Part shown: positions 14,133 to 21,153 of the stretch, one piece after another | Layout: each line of letters begins with the position of its first letter | How positions within the stretch are numbered: the first letter of the stretch is position 1 | DNA from: CAZWQR01 sp964638595 | GTDB lineage: Bacteria; Patescibacteriota; Minisyncoccia; Minisyncoccales; PEYH01 | Direction of reading: 5' to 3' | DNA: 23,489 nucleotides | Assembly (NCBI GenBank): GCA_964638595.1 | Contig: CAZWYU010000047.1 | Span: 1 to 23,489 of the forward strand | Translations under genes and position numbers: made by a program | The notes under the pieces: generated by a model | Database searches by the model: none | What the model was told of the DNA's origin: nothing | The model's input: the letters and a program-made list of their open reading frames with translations, nothing else

Positions 14133-14264
14133 ACTTAGAGAAGGCTTCACCCCCACACTAATCAAGCAGAAATTTTATATAATTTTGCGCAAAGCGCACT
14201 GCTTAATTAGTGTGGGGGTAAAATTCATAAATTAAAATTTATTCGTTAACAGTTTCTAGATAAT
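14094..14264 (+). repeat. Palindromic element E3 (rplE end to rpsN start)
   Basis: The left module 14094-14132 differs from that of E2 at three bases over 39 and encodes the same tail. The linker is AACTTAGAGAAGGCTTCA-like, the palindrome arms are 14150-14169 and 14199-14218 with a single C/A mismatch, and a nested hairpin forms the tip. The right flank GTAAAATTCATAAATTAAAA with TTTATTCGTTAAC reaches the rpsN start. Confidence 0.88.
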
Positions 14265-14450
14265 ATGGCTAAAAAGTCAAAAATAGCAAAGTCAAAGAAA
14301 ATTCCTAAATATAGCACTCGAAAAAATAACCGCTGTTTTCGTTGTGGTCGCAATAGGGGCTATATAAAAAAATATGGTCTTTGCCGAATTTGTTTTAGAG
14401 AAATGGCTAATAAAGGAGAAATTCCCGGAATTAAGAAATCAAGCTGGTGA
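14265..14450 (+). CDS. rpsN: 30S ribosomal protein S14, zinc-binding type
   Basis: 61-aa S14 of the short zinc-binding class (type Z). C24-x2-C27-x12-C40-x2-C43 is the ribbon (RCFRCGRNRGYIKKYGLCRIC), and FREMANKGEIPGIKKSSW is the universal C-terminus. It is a head protein next to S3 and S10. The spc-cluster position between rplE and rpsH is conserved, but it is bordered on both sides by palindromic elements (E3 and E4). It stops at TGA after tryptophan, before the E4 left module. Confidence 0.97.
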   Translation: MAKKSKIAKSKKIPKYSTRKNNRCFRCGRNRGYIKKYGLCRICFREMANKGEIPGIKKSSW

Positions 14451-14602
14451 AAGAGATTCTTAGCGAATCCGCCTAAGGCGAATGAGCTTAGAAAATCTTC
14501 ACCCCCACACTAATCAAGCAGAAATTTTATATAATTTTGCGCAAAGCGCACTGCTTAATTGGTATGGGGGTAAAATTTATTCATTAACACATTCTAATTT
14601 TT
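14451..14602 (+). repeat. Palindromic element E4 (rpsN to rpsH)
   Basis: The whole gap is one composite unit. The left module is AAGAGATTCTTAGCGAATCC with CGCC-TAA-GGCG (hairpin, outer arms TTCTTAG/CTTAGAA). The palindrome arms are 14502-14521 and 14551-14570 (the right arm carries GGTATG changes), with a nested TGCGC-AAA-GCGCA. The right flank GTAAAATTTATTCATTAACA continues to CATTCTAAT before the rpsH ATG. Here the left module is outside the coding sequence. Confidence 0.88.
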
Positions 14603-14992
14603 ATGACTGATCCAATTACTGATATGATGAATAGAATAAAGAATGCTCAAGCTGTAAAAAAGCCGCATACTGACATTCCTTATTCAAATTTAAAAGATAA
14701 AATCGCCCAAGTTTTGGTGGCTGAAGGTTTTATCAATTCTGCAGAAAAAAAATATAGCAAGACTAGAAAGATTATTAAAATAGAATTGAAATATCAAAAT
14801 AATAAAGGAGCGATTACAAATATCAAAAGAATATCCAAACCAGGAAAGAGAGTCTATACTCCAGTAAAAGAGATTAAGCTCTCGGCTAAAGGCGGGGGAA
14901 TGATAGTAATTTCAACTCCAAAAGGAATTATGAGAGCAAAAGAGGCTAAAAATATGCGAGTTGGCGGAGAATTAATAATTGAGATTTGGTGA
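14603..14992 (+). CDS. rpsH: 30S ribosomal protein S8
   Basis: 129-aa S8, a primary 16S rRNA binder and, in enterobacteria, the repressor of the spc operon. MTDPITDMMNRIKNAQ, VLVAEGFI, RISKPGKRVYTPVKEI and the C-terminal MIVISTPKGIMRAKEAKNMR with VGGELIIEIW are diagnostic, and the length is normal. The E. coli repressor site lies near the start of rplE; nothing comparable is evident there (five-base gap). It stops at TGA, then E5. Confidence 0.97.
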   Translation: MTDPITDMMNRIKNAQAVKKPHTDIPYSNLKDKIAQVLVAEGFINSAEKKYSKTRKIIKIELKYQNNKGAITNIKRISKPGKRVYTPVKEIKLSAKGGGMIVISTPKGIMRAKEAKNMRVGGELIIEIW

Positions 14993-15169
14993 AAGAGCTT
15001 CTTAGCGAATCCGCCTAAGGCGAATGAGTTTAGAAGGTCTTCATCCCCTACACTAATCACACTCCACATCACTAAATTTTATTTATTTATGGGAATGAGC
15101 AAAATTAGATAAAATATCTGCTTAATTAGTGTGCGGGGGGGTAAAATTTATTCATTAACATATTCTAAT
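14993..15169 (+). repeat. Palindromic element E5, internally replaced copy (rpsH to rplF)
   Basis: The left module is nearly identical to E4 (CTTAGCGAATCCGCCTAAGG near 15001). The left palindrome arm starts CCCCTACACTAATCA (15045-15059) but then diverges. The middle 60 bases are unrelated to the other copies and lack the TGCGC-AAA-GCGCA tip. The right arm CTGCTTAATTAGTGTG followed by a G-run (15118-15141) and the right flank are conserved. It looks like a copy whose loop was replaced, or an older divergent copy. Confidence 0.8.
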
Positions 15170-15712
15170 ATGTCTAGAATAGGCAAAAAACCAATTATAA
15201 TACCGAAAGAAGTTGATTTAAAAATAGAAGGCCAAGAAGTTAAAGTTAAAGGCCCAAAAGGCGAATTGTCTTTGGAAGTGAAGCCAGAAGTCAAACTTGA
15301 GTTTGAAGATAATAAACTTACTTTAAAAATTGAAAAGCAAAACGAACAAGTAAGAGCCTATTGGGGACTTTTTAGAGCTTTAATAAATAATGCAGTCTTG
15401 GGAGTTACCAATGGTTTTACAAAGAAGTTAGAAATTCAAGGGGTGGGCTACAGAGCTAAATTAGAAGATGATAAAATGATTTTAGAGCTTGGCTTTTCTC
15501 ATTCTATAGAATTTGAAAAACCAGAAAACATTGATTTTATAATAGAAAAGAATATTATTACAATATCAGGCATTGACAAACAAGCTGTTGGCCAAACAGC
15601 GGCAGAAATTAGAGACTTAAGACCACCCGAGCCCTATAAAGGAAAGGGCATTAGGTATTTAGGAGAAGAAGTAAGGAAAAAAGCTGGTAAACGAGCTGCC
15701 GATGCTTCTTAA
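15170..15712 (+). CDS. rplF: 50S ribosomal protein L6
   Basis: 180-aa L6, which lies near the sarcin-ricin loop and is needed for factor binding. The start is taken at ATG 15170 (MSRIGKKPIIIPKEV), the family's normal first residues. An ATG 39 bases upstream is in frame but would translate the right arm of E5 and is rejected. VKGPKGELSLEV and IQGVGYRAKL in the two repeated domains and the C-terminal RPPEPYKGKGIRYLGEEVRK with KAGK are diagnostic. rplR follows after five bases. Confidence 0.97.
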   Translation: MSRIGKKPIIIPKEVDLKIEGQEVKVKGPKGELSLEVKPEVKLEFEDNKLTLKIEKQNEQVRAYWGLFRALINNAVLGVTNGFTKKLEIQGVGYRAKLEDDKMILELGFSHSIEFEKPENIDFIIEKNIITISGIDKQAVGQTAAEIRDLRPPEPYKGKGIRYLGEEVRKKAGKRAADAS

Positions 15713-15717
15713 AAATT

Positions 15718-16047
15718 ATGGATTTAAGAAAAAAAAGGCACAAAAAAATAAGAACTACAATAAAAGGCACAGATAAACGGCCCAGGCTTTGTGTTTTTAG
15801 GTCTAATAAGTATATTTATGCTCAACTAATAGATGACGATAAAAATAGAGTTTTGCTTCAAGCTTCTGACATAAAAATGAAAAAAGCTAAAAAAGTAGAA
15901 AAAGCTTCAAAGGTTGGCGAAAAAATAGCCAAAATGGCTCAAGATAAAAAAATTAAAAAAATTGTTTTTGACCGAGCTGGCTACAAATATCATGGTAGGG
16001 TTAAGGCTTTAGCCGAAGCAGTTAGAAAACAAGGCTTAAATTTTTAA
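15718..16047 (+). CDS. rplR: 50S ribosomal protein L18
   Basis: 109-aa L18, which binds 5S rRNA with L5. RPRLCVFRSNKYIYAQLIDD and the C-terminal FDRAGYKYHGRVKALAEAVR with KQGLNF are the family signatures. It is a little shorter than the ~117-aa norm, with a short basic N-terminus. rpsE starts one base after the stop, and there is no Shine-Dalgarno. Confidence 0.97.
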   Translation: MDLRKKRHKKIRTTIKGTDKRPRLCVFRSNKYIYAQLIDDDKNRVLLQASDIKMKKAKKVEKASKVGEKIAKMAQDKKIKKIVFDRAGYKYHGRVKALAEAVRKQGLNF

Positions 16048-16048
16048 T

Positions 16049-16567
16049 ATGAATAATCAAGACAAAAAAAGATTTCAAAAACAGAAAGATGAATATAGTT
16101 CTAGACTTCTTGGTTTAAACCGAGTAGTAAGAGTTACGGCCGGTGGAAAACAATTGAGATTTAGGGCAGTAGTAGTGGTTGGTAATCAAAAAGGAAAGGT
16201 AGGTGTTGGTGTTTCTAGGGGGTTAGATGTTTCCCAAGCTGTTGAAAAAGCAACTCGACAAGCTAAAAAGAAAGTTATTATTGTGCCTATTGAAAATAAT
16301 ACTATTCCCCATGAAGCAAGAGCAAAGTCCCATTCGGCTGAAGTTCTGTTGAGGCCCCAAAATCCAGGTAGGGGACTAGTGGCCGGTGGTACTGTTAGAG
16401 TTATTTGTAATTTAGCTGGCATTGAAAATATTTCTTCAAAAATTTTAGGCGGCACTAGAAATAAACTTAATAATGCCAGAGCGACAATTGAAGCTTTAAA
16501 AAAATTGAGACCATTAAAGTCTTATGCAACTACATCAAATAAAACCACAACACAAAAAAAAGACTAA
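16049..16567 (+). CDS. rpsE: 30S ribosomal protein S5
   Basis: 172-aa S5, part of the mRNA entry channel and of decoding accuracy. RVTAGGKQLRFRAVVVVGNQ, KGKVGVGVSRGLDVSQAVEKA and AGIENISSKILGGTRNKLNN match the double-stranded-RNA-binding-like and C-terminal domains. The length is normal. Its last 44 bases overlap the start of rplO. That leaves no room for rpmD (L30), which most other bacteria encode at this point. Confidence 0.97.
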   Translation: MNNQDKKRFQKQKDEYSSRLLGLNRVVRVTAGGKQLRFRAVVVVGNQKGKVGVGVSRGLDVSQAVEKATRQAKKKVIIVPIENNTIPHEARAKSHSAEVLLRPQNPGRGLVAGGTVRVICNLAGIENISSKILGGTRNKLNNARATIEALKKLRPLKSYATTSNKTTTQKKD

Positions 16568-16940
16568 AAAAAGAGTTGGTCGAGGAGGCAAGAGAGGGAC
16601 TTATTCTGGAAAAGGAAATAAAGGGCAGAAATCTAGAGCTGGCGCCAACATGCAGCCATTGGTAAGGGAATACTTTAAAAGATATCCAAAATTAAGGGGT
16701 TATCGTTTTAAGGCTATCAATAAAGAGATTGAGATTGTTAATTTTTCAGAGCTAGAAAAAAACTTTAAGGAATCAGAGATAGTTAGCCCAGAGAGCTTGC
16801 TGAAAAAAGGATTAGTGAGTAAAATAAAGGGGAGAAAGCCCAAAGTTAAAATTTTAGCTAATGGGAATCTAAAAAAGAAACTCAAATTTAAGAATTGTTT
16901 TTTCTCAAAAAAGGCTCAAGAAAAATTGAATTCTCTATAA
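16524..16940 (+). CDS. rplO: 50S ribosomal protein L15
   Basis: 138-aa L15, an assembly protein of the large subunit. It starts at ATG 16524 within rpsE (MQLHQIKPQHKKKTKKRVGR). KRVGRGGKRGTYSGKGNKGQ and KSRAGA form the glycine/arginine-rich N-terminal segment of the family, and PKLRGYRFKAINKEIEIVN marks the next conserved part. A later start would remove the conserved LHQIKP opening, so the 44-bp overlap is believed. It is shorter than the ~145-aa norm by a few residues. secY follows after four bases. Confidence 0.95.
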   Translation: MQLHQIKPQHKKKTKKRVGRGGKRGTYSGKGNKGQKSRAGANMQPLVREYFKRYPKLRGYRFKAINKEIEIVNFSELEKNFKESEIVSPESLLKKGLVSKIKGRKPKVKILANGNLKKKLKFKNCFFSKKAQEKLNSL

Positions 16941-16944
16941 ATTT

Positions 16945-18228
16945 ATGGATTTTTCTAAATTTTTCCAAATATTTAAAATAAAAGATTTAAGAAAAAAGAT
17001 TCTTTTTGTTCTTTTTATTTTTGTCATTTTTCGTTTAATGGCTAATATTCCGGTTCCAGGCGTCCAAGCTAAAGATTTAGAAAGTTTTTTTGAGCGTTTT
17101 CAAATGTTTGGGTTAGTAAATGTTTTTACTGGCGGAACTTTGTCTAAAATTTCTATTGTTATGCTTGGGATTGGACCCTACATTACTTCTGTTATTATTC
17201 TTCAGCTTCTAACGATGATATTTCCAGCTCTAGAAAGACTCTATAAAGAGGAAGGGGAGGCTGGAAAGAGAAAATTTAATCAATATGGTCGTTATCTTAC
17301 TATTCCGATGGCCATAGCTCAAGGATATGGTATGCTTAATCTTTTGCAAAGCCAAGGGGCGATTGGTAATTTAACTCCGATAACTATGTTTGCTTCTATT
17401 GTTACCGTGACGGCTGGTACTATATTCTTAGTTTGGCTGGGTGAAATGATTTCTGAAAAAGGTATTGGCAACGGTGTTTCTCTTTTAATTTTTGCCGGTA
17501 TTGTTTCTGGCATACCTATGAGCATTTGGCAATTTAAAGAATCTTGGGACTCTAATAATATACCGGGTTATTTATTTTTCTTTGCTGTAGTTTTTCTAAC
17601 AATTTTTGGTATTGTTTTAGTGACCGAAGCTAGGCGCAATGTTCCGGTTTCTTATGCTAAAAGAGTAAGAGGTAATAAAATATATGGTGGCGCTTCAACT
17701 TATTTACCAATGAATGTTAATCCGGCAGGAGTAATACCAATTATCTTTGCCTTGTCTATTTTGGTTTTTCCTAGCATGATAGCCAATTTTTTGGTTAATG
17801 CTTCTGGAATTATTGGTAGGATTGCCCAGATAGTATCTAATTTTAATTTTCAACAATTTCCGGTTTCTTGGTCTCTTTTATATTTTGCTTTAGTTTTCGC
17901 TTTTACTTATTTTTATACAATGGTTACCTTTGACCCAGAAGCCATATCTTCAAATCTTAAAAAAATGGGTGGCTTTGTGCCCGGAATAAGGCCAGGCAGT
18001 TCAACTTCTCATTTCATTTCATATATTCTCCATAGAGTTTTATTTATTGGGGCTATCTTTTTGAGCGTTGTGGCAGTAATGCCCTATGTTGTTCAGGCAA
18101 TTACTCCTGTCCAATCTTTTAGCTTTTTAGTAGGTGGCACTTCTGTCTTGATTATGGTATCCGTTGTTTTAGATACTGTAAAACAAATAAATGCTCAACT
18201 ACAAATGAGGGAGTATGAGTCTATATAA
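16945..18228 (+). CDS. secY: Protein translocase subunit SecY
   Basis: 427-aa SecY, the channel of the SecYEG translocon. About ten hydrophobic segments can be counted. Conserved pieces are the RLMANIPVPGV plug-side start (about residues 31-41), LGIGPYITSVIILQLL (TM2), GEMISEKGIGNGVSLLIFAGI, and the C5-loop region FVPGIRPGSST. The length matches the family. SecE and SecG are not in the window. The usual operon place after rplO is kept, and the 3' end overlaps adk by 14 bases. Confidence 0.97.
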   Translation: MDFSKFFQIFKIKDLRKKILFVLFIFVIFRLMANIPVPGVQAKDLESFFERFQMFGLVNVFTGGTLSKISIVMLGIGPYITSVIILQLLTMIFPALERLYKEEGEAGKRKFNQYGRYLTIPMAIAQGYGMLNLLQSQGAIGNLTPITMFASIVTVTAGTIFLVWLGEMISEKGIGNGVSLLIFAGIVSGIPMSIWQFKESWDSNNIPGYLFFFAVVFLTIFGIVLVTEARRNVPVSYAKRVRGNKIYGGASTYLPMNVNPAGVIPIIFALSILVFPSMIANFLVNASGIIGRIAQIVSNFNFQQFPVSWSLLYFALVFAFTYFYTMVTFDPEAISSNLKKMGGFVPGIRPGSSTSHFISYILHRVLFIGAIFLSVVAVMPYVVQAITPVQSFSFLVGGTSVLIMVSVVLDTVKQINAQLQMREYESI

Positions 18229-18913
18229 AAAAGTTATTATTATTCTTGGCCCGCCTGGGGCAGGAAAGGGGACACAGGCTCTATTGTTGGCAGATAAGCT
18301 TGGTCTTTACTACTTTGAAACAAGCAAAATTATTGAAAACAAAGTTTCGGAAACTAATAAAGATAATTTAGTAAAAGTTGGTGGTAAAGAATATTTTTTG
18401 AAAGAAGAAAAAAAGCTTTGGGAAGAAGGTAAGCTTTGTTCGCCTCTTCTAGTAGCTTTTTGGGTCAATCAAAAAATTCAAGATTTGTCAGCTAAAGGAG
18501 AATCAATTGTTTTTGCCGGAAGCCCCAGAACCTTGCCAGAGACAAAGAAAATAATGCCTTTAATAACTAAATTATATGGGAAGGAGAGTATTAAAATTCT
18601 ATTATTTGAGCTGGATCCAAAAGATAGTATTTATAGAAACTCTCATAGAAGAATTTGCGAGCTTTTGAGACATCCTATTCTATTTAATGAAGAGACAAAA
18701 GATTTAACAATGTGCCCCTTAGACGGTTCTAAATTAGTTAGGAGAAAGAAATTAGATGACCCAGAGACTATCAAAGTTAGAATAGAAGAATACAAAAAGA
18801 GGACTCTGCCTATAGTTAGTTATTTAGAAGATAATGATTATAATATTAAGAGAATAGATGCTTCACCAACACCAGCAGAGGTTTTTAATAACATATTCAA
18901 AGCTTTAAAATGA
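18215..18913 (+). CDS. adk: Adenylate kinase family protein, divergent LID
   Basis: 232-aa P-loop kinase interconverting ATP, AMP and ADP. GPPGAGKGT (12-20) is the Walker A loop. FAGSPRTLPET corresponds to the GFPRT motif of the AMP site, with serine in place of phenylalanine. RRICELLRHP and TMCPLDGSKLVRRKKLDDPE take the place of the LID, where normal Adk has two CxxC pairs or a HVDT-type core. Only single cysteines remain at the expected places. YKKRTLPIVSYLE near the C-terminus is typical. The operon position between secY and map supports Adk. It overlaps secY by 14 bp and map by 4 bp. Catalysis is likely but the nucleotide preference is less certain. Confidence 0.87.
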   Translation: MSLYKKVIIILGPPGAGKGTQALLLADKLGLYYFETSKIIENKVSETNKDNLVKVGGKEYFLKEEKKLWEEGKLCSPLLVAFWVNQKIQDLSAKGESIVFAGSPRTLPETKKIMPLITKLYGKESIKILLFELDPKDSIYRNSHRRICELLRHPILFNEETKDLTMCPLDGSKLVRRKKLDDPETIKVRIEEYKKRTLPIVSYLEDNDYNIKRIDASPTPAEVFNNIFKALK

Positions 18914-19656
18914 TTTCTATAAAAACAAATAAGGAAATAGAGTTGATGGCAGAATCAGGCAGAATCTTGGCAGAGATAATGCAAGAATTAAAAAAAGCAG
19001 TTAAGCCCGGGATTCAAACAAGAGATTTAGACAAGCTTGCCAGAGAGCTTGTTTCTAAGTTTAAGGTTGAGCCCGGTTTTTTGGATTATGGAGGTTATCC
19101 TGCTGTTTTATGCACTTCAGTAAATGAAGTTATAGTTCATCAAATTCCTTCAGCATATACTTTAGAAGAAGGAGATATTTTAACTTTGGATATGGGGGTC
19201 ATTCATCAAGGTTATTACTCTGATATGGCGGTAACGGTTCCAGTAGGCGAGGTTTCTAGGGAAGCTAGTTTTTTAATAAGGGCAGTAAAAAAATCTTTGA
19301 GTATTGCTATCAAAAAAGCAAAGCCCGGTAATACTTTAGGGGATATAGGCAATAATATTGAGCGCTATCTAACAAAGAGAGGTTTAAATGTGGTTAAGGA
19401 ATTGTGCGGTCACGGAATAGGCAAAGAGCTTCATGAACCGCCTGAAGTTTTAAATTTTGGCAAAAGGCATAAAGGGTTGGAACTTCAGAAAGGTATGGTT
19501 ATCTGTATTGAGCCTATGGCAGCAATTGGCAGGGCAAAGATTAAAAAATCAGCCGATGGATTTGGCTATGAAACAATAGATGGCTCACTTTCTTCTCACT
19601 CTGAACATATGATTGCAGTTTTAGATAACGGGGCAAGGGTATTGACAAAATTATAA
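18910..19656 (+). CDS. map: Methionine aminopeptidase, type I
   Basis: 248-aa metalloenzyme that removes the initiator methionine from nascent proteins. The metal ligands can be placed: D94 (LDMGV), D105 (YYSDMAV), H168 (CGHGIG), E201 (IEPM) and E232 (HSEHMIAV). The substrate-side histidines H77 (IVHQIP) and H175 (ELHEPP) are also present. The family segment GYPAVLCTSVNEVIVHQIP is intact, and the length is normal for the type I bacterial form. It starts in the adk stop (ATGA). It is the last gene of the spc block here; infA, rpmJ, rpsM and rpsK do not follow, so the alpha-operon genes lie elsewhere. Confidence 0.96.
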   Translation: MISIKTNKEIELMAESGRILAEIMQELKKAVKPGIQTRDLDKLARELVSKFKVEPGFLDYGGYPAVLCTSVNEVIVHQIPSAYTLEEGDILTLDMGVIHQGYYSDMAVTVPVGEVSREASFLIRAVKKSLSIAIKKAKPGNTLGDIGNNIERYLTKRGLNVVKELCGHGIGKELHEPPEVLNFGKRHKGLELQKGMVICIEPMAAIGRAKIKKSADGFGYETIDGSLSSHSEHMIAVLDNGARVLTKL

Positions 19657-19722
19657 AAAAGTTGTAATCCATTAGATTAGAAGTAGATTTTTAAATATAA
19701 ATTTTGAAGGAGATGATGGAAA

Positions 19723-20250
19723 GTGAAGACAGATTATATCGGACCAGATGTACTTATTGCTTTAGCTTTTGGTCAGAGGAGAAGTGATTCTAGCCCTAGT
19801 AATGTGGAAATAGCGAAAGCTCTTTTAAATATTGAGAAAGATCAATACAAGAAAATCCCTATGATTGTTCAATGGGAGATAGAAGCGGCTTTAGGCTCAC
19901 CGTTTTTGAATGGGTTTGAAGTCGAAGTTGTTTTTCAGCATCTCCAAAAAACTGGTGGCTATTTAGATAGCTATGAAGTGATTCGCCAAGCTTGGCAGAT
20001 TATGAAAGAAAGAGGATGGAATAGTGCTATAATAGTGGCTCATCCGCACCATTTGCCTCGATGCAGGCGAATTGCTAAGTGGTTCGGTATAGATGTGATA
20101 GATGGTCCAAAACTTAAATCCAGTTTAGTAAATATTGGATATGATTCTGAAACTGTTCAGTTATGGACTCGCAACTGGTTTTTCTTCAAAATATGGACAG
20201 TCCTTAGATATCTAAAGTTTTATCTTACTCGTAAAGAGGAGGATAAATGA
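19723..20250 (+). CDS. DUF218-like (YdcF/SanA/ElyC-type) protein
   Basis: 175-aa protein starting at GTG 19723, chosen because AAGGAG (19707-19712) lies ten bases before it; the nearby ATGs are out of frame. SAIIVAHPHHLPRCRRIAKWFGIDVI (101-126) matches the C-terminal part of the DUF218 fold, where the family has a histidine-x-x-arginine-alanine pattern and a following helix. DSYEVIRQAWQIMKERG before it matches the helix that precedes that strand. The N-terminal GPDVLIALAFGQ stands where the family has its first strand. No N-terminal membrane segment is seen. A tryptophan/phenylalanine-rich stretch (about 147-165) near the end may touch the membrane. DUF218 proteins are linked to envelope and polysaccharide processes, but their reaction is largely unknown. 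A terminator follows directly. Confidence 0.6.
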   Translation: MKTDYIGPDVLIALAFGQRRSDSSPSNVEIAKALLNIEKDQYKKIPMIVQWEIEAALGSPFLNGFEVEVVFQHLQKTGGYLDSYEVIRQAWQIMKERGWNSAIIVAHPHHLPRCRRIAKWFGIDVIDGPKLKSSLVNIGYDSETVQLWTRNWFFFKIWTVLRYLKFYLTRKEEDK

Positions 20251-20280
20251 GAGTGCGGTATTTTACCGCCTCTTTTTTTT
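20251..20280 (+). terminator. Terminator after the DUF218-like gene
   Basis: GCGGTA (20255-20260), TTT loop, TACCGC (20264-20269), extended by GAG/CTC around a bulge, then eight T. The T-tract runs into the TTGACA of the next promoter. Confidence 0.9.
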
Positions 20281-20307
20281 GACAAAAGTTTGTTTATAGT
20301 CTAGAGT
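20279..20307 (+). promoter_or_regulatory. Promoter of the winged-helix gene
   Basis: TTGACA (20279-20284), 17-bp spacer, TAGAGT (20302-20307). AAGGAGG (20315-20321) follows six bases before ATG 20328, giving a leader of only about 14 nt. Confidence 0.75.
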
Positions 20308-20327
20308 ATAAAAAAAAGGAGGTTACA

Positions 20328-20693
20328 ATGGCTGGACTATTATCGGACACCGATACAAGAAGAAGGGTTTACGAGGCAATATCTAATCAAGAACGCAGGG
20401 AAGTTTTTTTTGCTATCCTGCGATTGAACCTTTGTAATAATAATAGGGGAGGCATTGATTATCATCCATCATTTAGTGAGATTAAGGATCAATTTACTGA
20501 ACTAGAAGTTGGGGAAGTGAAAGATCATATAAACAAACTTTCTCAAGCGGGCCTTATCATAAGGATTACTGATCTTTCTCCTGGAGACGACAAGTATGAA
20601 AAGAGCATATTCAAAGCTCGATATCGTATAAACGATGTTCTTCTTCTTGAAACCCTTAGGGAGATGCTTGGTACTCTTCTGTCTCAAGATTAG
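20328..20693 (+). CDS. Winged-helix DNA-binding protein (ArsR-like fold)
   Basis: 121-aa protein, probably a transcription regulator. The order is an N-terminal helix (RRRVYEAISNQERREVFFAI), then a helix-turn-helix (PSFSEIKDQFTELEVGEVKD with HINKLSQAGLI). A wing (IRITDLSPGDDKYEKSIFKARYRI) and a C-terminal helix (LLLETLREMLGTLL) that could dimerise follow. The pattern of a short helix, recognition helix and LSQAGLI turn is typical of the ArsR and related winged-helix families. No metal-binding cysteine pair is evident (one cysteine near residue 37). It has its own promoter, Shine-Dalgarno and terminator. The targets are unknown; the adjacent membrane-protein gene, with a similar promoter, is a candidate. 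Confidence 0.7.
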   Translation: MAGLLSDTDTRRRVYEAISNQERREVFFAILRLNLCNNNRGGIDYHPSFSEIKDQFTELEVGEVKDHINKLSQAGLIIRITDLSPGDDKYEKSIFKARYRINDVLLLETLREMLGTLLSQD

Positions 20694-20763
20694 AACTGTC
20701 GTTTATATTCAACCAAATTCTGGGCTTAACCGTGATTTATTTAACGGTTGAGTTGGTCTAAAT

Positions 20764-20790
20764 GGGGCCTCGTGCCCCTTTCTTTTTTTT
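20764..20790 (+). terminator. Terminator after the winged-helix gene
   Basis: GGGGC (20764-20768), loop CTCGT, GCCCC (20774-20778), then TTTCTTTTTTTT. An AACCGT/ACGGTT hairpin precedes it at about 20729-20750. Confidence 0.9.
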
Positions 20791-20817
20791 GACAAAAGCT
20801 CACTAATAATGCAAAAT
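20789..20817 (+). promoter_or_regulatory. Promoter of the small membrane-protein gene
   Basis: TTGACA (20789-20794), 17-bp spacer, CAAAAT (20812-20817). As at 20279, the -35 box starts in the T-tract of the preceding terminator, and both promoters share TTTTTTTTGACAAAAG. Confidence 0.65.
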
Positions 20818-20835
20818 ATAGAAAAAGGAGGAATG

Positions 20836-21153
20836 ATGCCTAGACTAGAGAAGGGAATAGCTGTTTTGCTGTCTTTGATTGCTGCTGTTGGTTTTCTGAT
20901 ATTCTTCTTACACCATCAAGTTGTTTTATCGGCTTGGATTGGGTTCGGTTCTTTATTGTTTCTAGCTTTTTGTATCTGGCGTTGGGGATTAGATTCAGTA
21001 TATCTCCCAGGCTTAATAACTGGAATGTGGCTAGCATCTGCTTGTGGATACGCACTTTGGCTACACAAGAATATCTTTGTGTTATTCTGTCTTATATTGG
21101 TGTGGGTTTTAGCTACAATACTTTGGTGGTTTAGATCACCAATTTCTAAATAG
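20836..21153 (+). CDS. Small hydrophobic membrane protein, unrecognised
   Basis: 105-aa protein (start ATG 20836; ATG 20833 is also in frame but only one base from the AGGAGG at 20826-20831). After a short basic N-terminus (PRLEKG) come about four hydrophobic segments: IAVLLSLIAAVGFLIFF, LSAWIGFGSLLFLAFCIW, LPGLITGMWLASACGYALW and IFVLFCLILVWVLATILWWF. No functional motif is recognised. An in-frame ATG at 20809 would precede the Shine-Dalgarno and is rejected. The stop codon overlaps the terminator that follows. Confidence 0.72.
   Translation: MPRLEKGIAVLLSLIAAVGFLIFFLHHQVVLSAWIGFGSLLFLAFCIWRWGLDSVYLPGLITGMWLASACGYALWLHKNIFVLFCLILVWVLATILWWFRSPISK

Noticed and set aside
14448..14992. TGA recoded as glycine or tryptophan
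   Set aside because: S14 and S8 both end at TGA exactly at the family's C-terminus, and S7, L2 and L16 do too; TGA is a normal stop here.
15131..15169. Upstream in-frame ATG for rplF
   Set aside because: It would add 13 residues encoded by the element's right arm and flank; the L6 family begins at MSRIGKKP (15170).
20809..20835. Upstream ATGs (20809, 20833) for the small membrane protein
   Set aside because: 20809 precedes the AGGAGG and would translate it; 20833 is only one base from it. 20836 gives the best spacing.
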